The position numbers and the translations under genes are program-made. 64,000 nucleotides of DNA from Hyphomicrobiales bacterium (lineage in GTDB: Bacteria > Pseudomonadota > Alphaproteobacteria > Rhizobiales > Rhizobiaceae). Under the pieces are notes generated by a model that saw only the letters and a list, made by a program, of their open reading frames with translations, searched no databases and had not been told where the DNA came from. Of the stretch, positions 47,262 through 55,381 are shown in pieces (positions within the stretch are counted from its first letter, which is position 1; every line of letters starts with the position of its first letter). The stretch is from assembly GCA_900472785.1 (NCBI GenBank), contig UCJH01000025.1, forward strand, positions 79,170-143,169, read 5' to 3'.

Positions 47262-48386
47262 ATGCCCTGGAGCAATCAAAATGGCGGCGGCGGCCCATGG
47301 GGCGGCGGCGGCGGCGGTAACGGCAACAACAAAGGCCCGTGGGGCCAAGGGCCGAACCGTCCGCGCGGCGGCGGCGGTGGCCGGGGCAATGGCGGGCCGC
47401 CGGACCTCGAGGAAATCCTGCGCCGTGGCCAGGACCAGTTGAAGAACGTCGTTCCGGGTGGCTTCAACGGTGGCGTCGTCGTGATCGGCGCGCTTCTTGT
47501 GCTCGGCTTCCTGCTGATGAATTCCATCTACACCGTCCAGCCGGACGAGCGCGGCGTCGAGATGCGCTTCGGCAAGCCTAAGGAAGAAATTTCCATGCCG
47601 GGGCTGCATTTCCATTTCTGGCCGCTCGAAACGGTCGAACTGGTGAAGATCACCGAGCAGCAGCAGAACATCGGCTCGAAATCGGGCGTCGGCAACCAGG
47701 CCGCGGCCGGGCTGATGCTGTCGGGTGACCAGAACATCGTCAACGTCCAGTTTTCCGTTCTGTTTTCCGTGACCGACCCGAAGGCCTATCTCTTCAATGT
47801 CGAGGATCCGGCTGACACCCTTCAGCAGGTCTCTGAAAGTGCGATGCGTGAAGTCGTCGGCCGTCGTCCGGCCCAGGACATCTTCCGCGACAACCGCCAG
47901 GCGATCGCCGCCGACGTGAAGACCACCATCCAGGCGACCATGGATACCTACGGCGCCGGAATTTCGGTCAATACCGTTGCCATCGAGGATGCGGCGCCGC
48001 CGCGCGAAGTGGCGGACGCGTTCGACGAAGTGCAGCGCGCCGAGCAGGACGAGGATCGCTTCGTCGAAGAGGCCAACCAGTACTCCAACCAGGTTCTCGG
48101 TCGCGCCCGCGGTCAGGCCGCGCAGAATCGTGAAGAGGCGGCGGCCTACAAGGGGCGTGTCGTCAAGGAAGCGGAAGGCGAGGCGCAGCGCTTCATCTCC
48201 GTCTACGACCAATATGTGAAGGCGCCGGACGTGACCCGCAAGCGGCTCTATCTTGAGACGATGCAGGACGTTCTGGGCAAGTCGAAGAAGGTCATCATCG
48301 ACGAGAAGGACGGCCAGGGCGTGGTGCCCTATCTGCCGCTCAATGAAATCGTCAAACCGGCCACGACGACCGGAGGGGTACAATAA
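47262..48386 (+). CDS. hflK: FtsH modulator HflK
   Basis: Membrane SPFH/band-7 protein that with HflC encloses the FtsH protease and limits its access to membrane substrates. The Gly/Asn/Pro-rich cytosolic N-terminus (PWSNQNGGGGPWGGGG) is followed by a transmembrane segment (GVVVIGALLVLGFLLMNSIY) and the SPFH domain (VQPDERGVEMRFGKPKEEIS). ATG 47262 is preferred over the longer frame. 374 residues. hflC overlaps its stop by one base. Confidence 0.96.
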   Translation: MPWSNQNGGGGPWGGGGGGNGNNKGPWGQGPNRPRGGGGGRGNGGPPDLEEILRRGQDQLKNVVPGGFNGGVVVIGALLVLGFLLMNSIYTVQPDERGVEMRFGKPKEEISMPGLHFHFWPLETVELVKITEQQQNIGSKSGVGNQAAAGLMLSGDQNIVNVQFSVLFSVTDPKAYLFNVEDPADTLQQVSESAMREVVGRRPAQDIFRDNRQAIAADVKTTIQATMDTYGAGISVNTVAIEDAAPPREVADAFDEVQRAEQDEDRFVEEANQYSNQVLGRARGQAAQNREEAAAYKGRVVKEAEGEAQRFISVYDQYVKAPDVTRKRLYLETMQDVLGKSKKVIIDEKDGQGVVPYLPLNEIVKPATTTGGVQ

Positions 48387-49303
48387 TGAACAATCGTATC
48401 CCCTATATCCTGATTGTCTGCGCCATCGCGCTGATCGGCATCTATTCGTCGGTTTTCGTCGTCAATGCGCGCCAGCAGGCCATCGTTGTCCGTTTCGGCC
48501 AGATCAAGGAAGTGAAGAGCGAGCCGGGCCTCTACTTCAAGCTGCCCTTCGCCTTCATGGATGCCGATCGCGTCCAATATGTCGAAAAGCAGGCCCTGCG
48601 ATTTGATCTCGACAACATCCGTGTCCAGGTTTCGGGCGGCAAGTTCTATGAGGTCGATGCCTTCGTCGTCTACAAGATCGCCGATGCGCGGCGTTTCCGC
48701 GAGACGGTGTCCGGTGACCGGGAATCGGCCGAATCGCGGCTTCGCACCCGTCTCGACGCGTCTTTGCGCCGGGTCTACGGTCTGCGCGGCTTTGAATCCG
48801 CACTGTCCGAAGAACGCGCCTCGATGATGCGCGAAGTGCGCACCGACCTGAAGACCGACGCCGAATCGCTGGGTCTCAACATCGAGGATGTCCGCATCCG
48901 CCGCACGGACCTGACACAGGAAGTCTCGCAGCAGACCTTCGACCGAATGAAGGCTGAGCGACTGGCGGAGGCCGAACTGATCCGTGCCCGTGGTAATGAA
49001 GAAGGCCAGCGCCGCCGCGCCATCGCCGACCGTCAGGTTGTCGAGTTCGTTGCGGAAGCCCAGCGCGATTCGGAAATCCTGCGAGGCGAGGGCGAAGCCG
49101 AGCGGACCCGTATATTTGCCGATGCCTTTGCCCGCGATCCTGGCTTCTTCGAGTTTTATCGCTCGATGACCGCCTATGGTGCGGCGATCGGCAGCCCGGA
49201 CACGACGCTGGTCCTGTCGCCGGACTCGGAGTTCTTCCGGTATTTCAACAATTCGGACGGAACGCCGAAACCGGCAGCAACCGCACCTGCGGCGGCAAAC
49301 TGA
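48386..49303 (+). CDS. hflC: FtsH modulator HflC
   Basis: Partner of HflK in the HflKC complex. N-terminal signal anchor (YILIVCAIALIGIYSSVFVV), band-7 start VNARQQAIVVRFGQIKEVKS and the HflC-typical RRTDLTQEVSQQTFDRMKAE. The start ATG overlaps the hflK stop (TAATG) with a cggagggg site before it. 305 residues. The small genes that follow look like the same operon. Confidence 0.96.
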   Translation: MNNRIPYILIVCAIALIGIYSSVFVVNARQQAIVVRFGQIKEVKSEPGLYFKLPFAFMDADRVQYVEKQALRFDLDNIRVQVSGGKFYEVDAFVVYKIADARRFRETVSGDRESAESRLRTRLDASLRRVYGLRGFESALSEERASMMREVRTDLKTDAESLGLNIEDVRIRRTDLTQEVSQQTFDRMKAERLAEAELIRARGNEEGQRRRAIADRQVVEFVAEAQRDSEILRGEGEAERTRIFADAFARDPGFFEFYRSMTAYGAAIGSPDTTLVLSPDSEFFRYFNNSDGTPKPAATAPAAAN

Positions 49304-49311
49304 GCTGGATC

Positions 49312-49497
49312 ATGAGCGATTTTCTGACAGGAATCGCATTTTTCCTGATAATCGAGGGGCTGGTGTACGCACTGGCCCCTTTGGTTTTGGTGGAAATGGC
49401 AAAGCGGCTGCCGGACATTCCGGAACAGCATTTGCGTATTTTCGGACTGGTCTCGGTCGTTGCGGGCGTTGCGCTCGTGTGGTTGTTGCGAGGATAG
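49312..49497 (+). CDS. DUF2065 small membrane protein
   Basis: 61 residues with two hydrophobic helices (FLTGIAFFLIIEGLVYALAP and IFGLVSVVAGVALVWLL) around a loop with AKRLPDIPEQHLR. This matches DUF2065, often found with hflKC. It starts eight bases after hflC. Function unknown; perhaps an accessory of the HflKC-FtsH complex. Confidence 0.9.
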   Translation: MSDFLTGIAFFLIIEGLVYALAPLVLVEMAKRLPDIPEQHLRIFGLVSVVAGVALVWLLRG

Positions 49498-49500
49498 AGA

Positions 49501-49887
49501 ATGACACACAAACTGCTCATCCGTCTGGTGGACGCGGAATATGCGATCACGCGGCTGACGATCGGCACGCCGCTGCCGGAATGGCTGATGGGACAGGGCT
49601 TCTGGGCCGTCTCCAGTTCGAGGGAGGAGATGACGCTGGTCTGCCGCGCGGCCCGCGTGCCTTCCAGCATCCAGTCCTCCGGCGGCTGGCGCTGTTTCCG
49701 GATCGAACAGCACTTTACCTTCGATGTGCCGGGCATCCTTTCCTCCGTTCTCGGTCCGCTTTCGGCGGCCGGGGTCGGCATCTTCGCCAACTCGACGTTC
49801 AGCACCGACTACGTCTTCATCATCGGTTCCGATCTCGACAAGGCTGTCGCCGCACTGAAGCAGCACGGCCACGAGATCATGACCTGA
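49501..49887 (+). CDS. ACT-domain protein (CASTOR/ACT_7-like)
   Basis: 128 residues, cytoplasmic. The C-terminal ACT-like repeat has HFTFDVPGILSSVLGPLSAA and IFANSTFSTDYVFIIGSDLD. Related proteins are small amino-acid-binding modules; the ligand here is unknown. It starts three bases after the DUF2065 stop, so it is co-translated with the hfl genes, which is not an obvious functional link. Confidence 0.8.
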   Translation: MTHKLLIRLVDAEYAITRLTIGTPLPEWLMGQGFWAVSSSREEMTLVCRAARVPSSIQSSGGWRCFRIEQHFTFDVPGILSSVLGPLSAAGVGIFANSTFSTDYVFIIGSDLDKAVAALKQHGHEIMT

Positions 49888-50091
49888 GATACAGCGCCGA
49901 CTTGCTCGGCAAGCAGGCTTCGTTGACGAAAAGATGACTGGACGCTTCCCGAAACCGCCTTATCTTCGCACCAATGATAGCGGTGCTGCGGCGGTGTGCT
50001 GAATAAGCCTTCTCCGGCAAACGTTTCCTATCAAGACTATCGCAGGCGGCCTTGTGGCGGCCGTTGCAAAAATTCAAATCGAGAGGACTCC

Positions 50092-51648
50092 ATGGACCTG
50101 TCCCACCGTTCGCGCTTCTTCCGTTCCGCCGTTCTGGCGACGGGCCTTGCCCTGTTGGTCACGACCGTTTCGGCGCCGCTGTCCGTTGCGCAGGCACAGG
50201 GCGCCCCGACGCAGCATGGACCGGAATCGGTTGCCGACCTCGCAGAAGGCCTGCTGGATGCCGTCGTCAATATTTCCACCTCGCAAAACGTCAAGAACGA
50301 CGACCAGGCGGTCATGCCGCAGGTGCCGGAAGGTTCGCCCTTCCAGGATTTCTTCGACGAATTCTTCAAGGGCGGCAAAGGCGGCGAGGGCAATGAACGC
50401 CAGCGCAAGGTCGAATCGCTCGGGTCCGGCTTCGTCATCGACCCGTCCGGCTTCATCGTCACCAACAACCACGTGATCGAGGGTGCCGACGACATCGAGG
50501 TCAATTTCGCCAATGGCTCGAAGCTGAAGGCCAAGCTGATCGGCACCGATACCAAGACCGACCTTGCCGTGCTGAAGGTCGAGCCGAAGAAACCGCTGAC
50601 GGCGGTGCCTTTCGGCGATTCGCGCAAGATGCGCATCGGCGACTGGGTGATGGCAATCGGCAACCCGTTCGGGCTTGGCGGTACTGTAACGGTCGGCATC
50701 GTTTCGGCGCGGGGCCGCAATATCAATGCCGGCCCCTACGACAATTTCATCCAGACCGATGCGGCGATCAACAAGGGCAATTCCGGTGGGCCGCTGTTCA
50801 ACATGAAGGGCGAAGTCATCGGCATCAACACGGCGATCATCTCGCCGACCGGCGGCTCGATCGGCATCGGCTTCTCCGTACCGACGGAACTGGCGCAGAA
50901 TGTCATCAGCCAGCTTCGGGAGTTCGGCGAGACGCACCGCGGCTGGCTCGGCGTGCGGATTCAGCCGGTCACCGACGACATTGCCGAAAGCCTGAAGATG
51001 GACGTGCCGAAGGGCGCGCTCGTCGCCGGCATCATCAAGGGCGGGCCGGTGGAGAAGGGCGAGATCAAGACCGGCGACGTGATCGTCAAGTTCGACGGTC
51101 GTGACGTCCTGGAAATGCGCGATCTGCCGCGTGCCGTGGCCGAAAGCCCTGTCGGCAAGGCCGTCGATGTCGTCATCATCCGTGATGGGAAGGAGCAGAC
51201 CGTGCAGGTCACGCTCGGACGCCTCGAAGATGGCGAGCATGCCGCAAGCGCTGCAGCAACGCCGGGAGCCGACGAGATCGTTCCGGAAAGCGAAATGGAA
51301 GAGGGGACGGATCAGACCGAGCCGCCAGCAGCGGACACGAAGCCCGCGACCGACAAGGTGCTGGGCATGACGCTGACGACGCTCGACGACGCAAGCCGCA
51401 CCACTTATGGCATATCCGCGGATGTGGAAGGCGTCGTGATTTCTGATGTCGATCCGCAATCCGCGGCAGCCGAACGGCGCGTTGCCTCCGGAGATGTCAT
51501 TGTCGAGATCGGCCAGGAAGCGATGAAAACACCGGACGATGTATCGGCCCGTATCGAAGAGCTGAAGTCTGCCGGCCGCCGCAACGCGCTGTTGATGATC
51601 GCCAACAAAACCGGCGAATTGCGTTTCGTGACCGTGCGGATGGAATAG
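50092..51648 (+). CDS. degP: periplasmic serine protease DegP/HtrA (MucD-like)
   Basis: Periplasmic chaperone-protease. Signal peptide (FRSAVLATGLALLVTTVSAP, cleavage near AQA), trypsin-like domain with triad His in VTNNHVIEGADD, Asp in DTKTDLAVLKV and Ser in NKGNSGGPLF, then two PDZ domains (GWLGVRIQPVTDDIAESL; TTLDDASRTTYGISADVEGV). 518 residues. ATG 50092 with a gaggact site is chosen. It follows the hfl genes. Confidence 0.96.
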   Translation: MDLSHRSRFFRSAVLATGLALLVTTVSAPLSVAQAQGAPTQHGPESVADLAEGLLDAVVNISTSQNVKNDDQAVMPQVPEGSPFQDFFDEFFKGGKGGEGNERQRKVESLGSGFVIDPSGFIVTNNHVIEGADDIEVNFANGSKLKAKLIGTDTKTDLAVLKVEPKKPLTAVPFGDSRKMRIGDWVMAIGNPFGLGGTVTVGIVSARGRNINAGPYDNFIQTDAAINKGNSGGPLFNMKGEVIGINTAIISPTGGSIGIGFSVPTELAQNVISQLREFGETHRGWLGVRIQPVTDDIAESLKMDVPKGALVAGIIKGGPVEKGEIKTGDVIVKFDGRDVLEMRDLPRAVAESPVGKAVDVVIIRDGKEQTVQVTLGRLEDGEHAASAAATPGADEIVPESEMEEGTDQTEPPAADTKPATDKVLGMTLTTLDDASRTTYGISADVEGVVISDVDPQSAAAERRVASGDVIVEIGQEAMKTPDDVSARIEELKSAGRRNALLMIANKTGELRFVTVRME

Positions 51649-51689
51649 CGGCGCAGTCCGCGCCTCGGTTTTTCCAAGAATGGTATCGG

Positions 51690-51714
51690 AGGCGGGCTGG
51701 TCAGCCCGCCTTTT
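51690..51714 (+). terminator. terminator after degP, overlapping the convergent GNAT gene end
   Basis: Perfect 9-bp stem aggcgggct / agcccgcct with loop ggtc, then tttt. The last bases of the GNAT gene (minus strand) lie within the hairpin. Confidence 0.85.
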
Positions 51715-52279
51715 CGATATTTAGCCCCAGCGTCCAATCGTTCCGCGACAGGCTGTAGAGAACATGCCGCTTGAGATGCGGATGCGTGTCCGGAACGCGG
51801 GGATGGTCGAAATCACGGGCCGGATCGTGCCGCAGGCCAAGCCGCCTCATCACGGCGGTGGAGCGCTTGTTCTTGGCAACGGCGAAGGAGACGATCTCGT
51901 CCAGTCCCCGTTCGGCGAAACCATGGTGGAGCAGGGCCTTGCCTGCTTCGGTAACATAGCCCTTGCCCCAGAACGGGAGAGCCAGCCGCAAGCCGATCTC
52001 GACCGTGCCGTGCGGCAGGAATGGTTCGAGATCGGTCACGGCAAGCCCGCAGAAGCCGATCGGCGTGTCTCCGTTTTTCAGCGCAACGGCAAAGAAACCC
52101 AAGTCTGTCGCTTCGATGCGTTGTCGCGCCTCGTCCATCAAGGCATCCGCTTCTGCCCGTTCGCGCCGGCGCGGAAAGAACTCCATGACCGTCGGATCGG
52201 CATTGATCTCAGCGAACAAGGCCCGGTCGGTGTCGAGCCAGTTGCGGATGCGCAGGCGTTCTGTCTCGATCGGTTTCAT
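51701..52279 (-). CDS. GNAT acetyltransferase (RimJ/RimL-like)
   Basis: 192 residues. TERLRIRNWLDTDRALFAEI is the usual start of Acetyltransf_3 proteins, followed by the acetyl-CoA loop region LALPFWGKGYVTEAGKALL and FAVAKNKRSTAVMRRLGL. The substrate is unknown. Its stop is 8 bases from serB's stop region on the other side; the ATG lies eight bases from the serB end, same strand, so the two may be one transcript. Confidence 0.92.
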   Translation of the reverse strand: MKPIETERLRIRNWLDTDRALFAEINADPTVMEFFPRRRERAEADALMDEARQRIEATDLGFFAVALKNGDTPIGFCGLAVTDLEPFLPHGTVEIGLRLALPFWGKGYVTEAGKALLHHGFAERGLDEIVSFAVAKNKRSTAVMRRLGLRHDPARDFDHPRVPDTHPHLKRHVLYSLSRNDWTLGLNIEKAG

Positions 52280-52287
52280 TGCATCCT

Positions 52288-53175
52288 CTAGCCGACGAAA
52301 TCCGTCTTCCGGTATCCCTGGATGTAGAGCAGGGCCGTCAGGTCGGCATGGTCGATCCGTATTTTGGCCTGCGCCGAGACCGTCGGTTTCGCATGCAGCG
52401 CAACACCGGCACCGGCAAGCTGGATCATGCCGAGGTCGTTGGCGCCATCGCCGACAGCCATGGCGTCGTCTGTGGTGATTCCGAGTGTGCGGACAATGTC
52501 GATCAGCGCATCGACCTTGGCCTGCTTGCCGAGAATGGGCTCGGCGACTTCTCCTGTCAGATGGCCATCCTTCTCAAGCAGCACGTTGGCGCGGTTTTCA
52601 TGAAAGCCGAGCGTCGCTGCGATGGGACCGGTGAAGACGGTAAAGCCGCCGGAGACCAGAGCGGTGTAGAACCCCTTGGCTTTCATGGTGGCGATGAGTT
52701 GAGGCCCGCCGGGGGTGAGCGTGATGCGTTTTGCGATTACGTCCTCGACCACGGCAACGGCTAGGCCCTTCAACAGCGTGACCCGTTCAATCAGGGCGGG
52801 TTCGAAGGCGATCTCGCCGTTCATGGCGCGTGCCGTGATGGCCGCGACCTTGTCCTTCAGGCCGACCTCGGCGGCGAGTTCGTCTATGCACTCCTGGCCG
52901 ATCATGGTGGAATCCATGTCCGCGATCAGAAGTTTCTTGCGGCGCGTTTCGGCGCGCTGGACGACGACATCCACCTTTGCCGAACCGATCGCGGCGCGCA
53001 GCCCGGCTTCCGCAGCAAGCGGATCGGCGCCGTCGCGCAGGACGATATCGCAGGCCACACCATCGGCAAGCCAGTACAGGCCAGACGAGGGCACCGCGGA
53101 TTCGGCTGCCTCCGCCAATCCGGGCTTGAGAACAGGATTTGACGGATTGGCAACAAGCGTGGCAACGAAGGCCAT
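52288..53175 (-). CDS. serB: phosphoserine phosphatase SerB
   Basis: Last step of serine synthesis. HAD phosphatase: nucleophile Asp in LIADMDSTMIGQECIDE, then GGFTVFTGPIAA (Ser motif II), and VGDGANDLGMIQLAGAG (motif IV). An N-terminal domain of about 80 residues precedes. ATG 53175 gives the family start (MAFVATLVANP). The start codon overlaps that of miaA on the other strand. 295 residues. Confidence 0.95.
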   Translation of the reverse strand: MAFVATLVANPSNPVLKPGLAEAAESAVPSSGLYWLADGVACDIVLRDGADPLAAEAGLRAAIGSAKVDVVVQRAETRRKKLLIADMDSTMIGQECIDELAAEVGLKDKVAAITARAMNGEIAFEPALIERVTLLKGLAVAVVEDVIAKRITLTPGGPQLIATMKAKGFYTALVSGGFTVFTGPIAATLGFHENRANVLLEKDGHLTGEVAEPILGKQAKVDALIDIVRTLGITTDDAMAVGDGANDLGMIQLAGAGVALHAKPTVSAQAKIRIDHADLTALLYIQGYRKTDFVG

Positions 53176-54070
53176 GATAAGAAACCTTGAAAACGGACAG
53201 GATGCGATCCTGATAACCGGGCCGACCGCCAGCGGCAAGTCCGCTCTTGCCGTGCGGCTGGCGAGAGAGCACGGCGGCGTGGTCATCAATGCCGATAGCA
53301 TGCAGGTTTATGACACGCTGCGGGTTCTGACCGCCCGGCCTGCGGAAGAGGACATGGAGGGCGTGCCGCATCATCTCTATGGTCACGTGCCGGCTGGCCG
53401 GCATTATTCCACCGGCGAGTGGTTTCGCGATGCCGTCGAAGTTCTGGACACTGTTCGGAGTTCCGGCAGGATACCGGTCTTTGTCGGTGGCACGGGGCTA
53501 TATTTCAAAGCCCTTGCCGGCGGTCTCTCCAATATGCCGGACGTGCCGGCCGATATCCGCTCCGCCTTTCGCACGCGGCTGATCACCGAGGGGCCGGAGC
53601 CGCTGCATGCGCTTCTGGCGCAAAAGGATCCCGATACGGCAGCCCTTCTTCGTCCGGGCGACGGGCAGCGCATCGTGCGGGCCTTGGAAATATTTGCGGC
53701 GACCGGCCAATCGATCCGTGTGTTCCAGGCGCGCCAGGGACCTGTCGCGATCGATCCGGACCGGGCGATGAAGGTGATCGTCCTGCCGGATCGGGCAATC
53801 CTGCGCCAGCGGATCAACCGGCGGTTCGAGCAGATGCTCGATACCGGCGCCGTGGAAGAGGTGAGGACGTTGCTGGCGCTCGATCTCAAGCCGGAGATGC
53901 CGGTGATGAAGGCGATCGGCGTGCGGCAGATCGCAGCCATGCTCGATGGGACGATGTCCCGCGACACCGTCATAGAGACGGCGTCAGCCGCTACGCGGCA
54001 ATATGCAAAGCGACAGATGACATGGTTTCGCAACCAGCTCGATGAAAGCTGGGAGATCGTTGCCCCGTAA
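53174..54070 (+). CDS. miaA: tRNA dimethylallyltransferase MiaA
   Basis: Transfers dimethylallyl to A37 of tRNAs reading UNN codons. P-loop LITGPTASGKSALAVRLA, then VINADSMQVYDTLRVLTARP, GGTGLYFKALAGGLS and QYAKRQMTWFRNQ. 298 residues. The ATG 53174 overlaps the serB start codon by two bases; a gaagg lies a few bases upstream inside serB. A long upstream reading frame is a shadow of serB. Confidence 0.95.
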   Translation: MIRNLENGQDAILITGPTASGKSALAVRLAREHGGVVINADSMQVYDTLRVLTARPAEEDMEGVPHHLYGHVPAGRHYSTGEWFRDAVEVLDTVRSSGRIPVFVGGTGLYFKALAGGLSNMPDVPADIRSAFRTRLITEGPEPLHALLAQKDPDTAALLRPGDGQRIVRALEIFAATGQSIRVFQARQGPVAIDPDRAMKVIVLPDRAILRQRINRRFEQMLDTGAVEEVRTLLALDLKPEMPVMKAIGVRQIAAMLDGTMSRDTVIETASAATRQYAKRQMTWFRNQLDESWEIVAP

Positions 54071-54152
54071 CCTGGGATTCACCGTCTTGCTTGACCGGTT
54101 TTTGGGGAGTTTTTGCAATGTTGGACCAGCAAGCAAACCCAAGGAAATCTCC

Positions 54153-54362
54153 ATGAAAAGGCTCCCGGTCCAGTCGAAAATTATCAAGTCTGTCTACTTC
54201 AGCCAGGAAGACGGTCGCCTGCTCGTATGCTTCAAGAGCGGCGAGGAGCGGCTCTTCGAAGGCGTCCTTGAAGACCAGGCCCTATCCATGGTGACCGCAC
54301 CATCGCCGGGGCAACATTACATCGAGCATATTCGCACGAAGTTTAAGCGGCTGGCGGCGTAA
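54153..54362 (+). CDS. KTSC domain protein
   Basis: 69-residue protein consisting only of a KTSC-like fold: SKIIKSVYFSQEDGRLLVCF, GEERLFEGVLEDQAL and YIEHIRTKFKRLA. KTSC domains are short modules found alone or fused to larger proteins; function not settled. ATG 54153 has an aaggaaat site. It lies 82 bases after miaA. Confidence 0.82.
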   Translation: MKRLPVQSKIIKSVYFSQEDGRLLVCFKSGEERLFEGVLEDQALSMVTAPSPGQHYIEHIRTKFKRLAA

Positions 54363-54433
54363 AGATATTTGATTTTGGTCTGGACGTTTGCCGGTTTCGA
54401 GCCACTTATAAGATATCGAAACTCTGGAGGCAG

Positions 54434-54718
54434 ATGATGCGTGACGGTTTTCTGAAAATGAGTGCGATTGCCACGGCCGTGGTGTCATACGCTGTATGCT
54501 TTCCGGCGATCGCCGCCGATCCGATCTATGATGCGGAGTCTCCCCGCGTGGTCAGGCATTATCGGGAGCAGCGCCCCGTCCGCACTGCCTATGTGCGCAC
54601 GACCGGGCTGGAGTGCGGTGACCTTCTCATCAAGTACAGGCGTCCGTACGAGCCCCACTCCGAAATCGTGCAGATCTGTCATCCTCCGATCTATGTCGAT
54701 ACCCGCGTAGCCTATTGA
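54434..54718 (+). CDS. small exported protein of unknown function
   Basis: 94 residues. Signal peptide (FLKMSAIATAVVSYAVCFPA, cleavage near AIAA), then a short mature part rich in Arg and Tyr (SPRVVRHYREQRPVRTAYVR) with two Cys (LECGDLLI and QICHPPIY) that may form a disulfide. Strong ggagg before ATG 54434. Not recognised. A GC-rich stem-loop (ccccgcc / ggcgggg at 54771) lies downstream. Confidence 0.72.
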   Translation: MMRDGFLKMSAIATAVVSYAVCFPAIAADPIYDAESPRVVRHYREQRPVRTAYVRTTGLECGDLLIKYRRPYEPHSEIVQICHPPIYVDTRVAY

Positions 54719-54770
54719 TCGCCGCGCGACCAACCGGTTGCACGACTGACCGATATCCCGACATGCCGAA

Positions 54771-54792
54771 CCCCGCCTCATCGGCGGGGATT
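54771..54792 (+). terminator. stem-loop after the small exported protein gene
   Basis: 7-bp stem ccccgcc / ggcgggg, loop tcatc, followed by attt. Modest terminator. Confidence 0.5.
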
Positions 54793-55008
54793 TCCGGATA
54801 TGGTTGTGAATGTCCGCACGACGGCGGCTCGTGAGCACGTCATCAGGATACGGGCGATATTTCAGCTCTTTTATAAGGGCGGGTCGGATTTCAATCCGTA
54901 TTTCTTTAAATATCAGCCTCGGAATGCCGTATCGCATTAACCAGATGTGCAGCTTGTCGTTGCCTCTTTCCAGGATTGTCGCATTAATCGTCCATGGAGG
55001 AACTGGCT

Positions 55009-55209
55009 ATGGATGATATACCAAGCTATTCCGCATATTACGAATTTATCGATGATCACAAGACATTCGGATACAAGCGCCTGGACGACGCTGTGATCAT
55101 ATCCGAGCCGTCCCGCTTGCGGCGCGCGCTACACATGTTGTCCGAGTGGTTCGCTTTCGCCCCACACAAAAAGGTCAATCCCGTCGTGAAGAACTCGCGG
55201 GTCGTGTGA
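55009..55209 (+). CDS. small hypothetical protein
   Basis: 66 residues from ATG 55009, with ggagg eight bases upstream; an ATG at 54994 would put that site inside the gene. No signal peptide and no known motif: YSAYYEFIDDHKTFGYKRLD, then SRLRRALHMLSEWFAFAPHK and a basic end. Support is the ribosome-binding site and reasonable composition only. Confidence 0.5.
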   Translation: MDDIPSYSAYYEFIDDHKTFGYKRLDDAVIISEPSRLRRALHMLSEWFAFAPHKKVNPVVKNSRVV

Positions 55210-55381
55210 GCGATTGAGATTCCCGGCTGAATCCTAACTTGATGACTTCGTGTGCCATCCGCAGGCGCCGCGTACCCGCGTTTTGGTTATCTTACGGACT
55301 GAGGATCTACTCACGTCCGTCTGCCATGATCGCATGCGCCCAAAGCGACGCGCCGCCCAGCGCGGCTAGGGACCAGGCGCG

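Noticed and set aside
52715-53173. Upstream extension of miaA in frame
   Set aside because: It is antisense of serB; MiaA homologues start close to the P-loop as at 53174.
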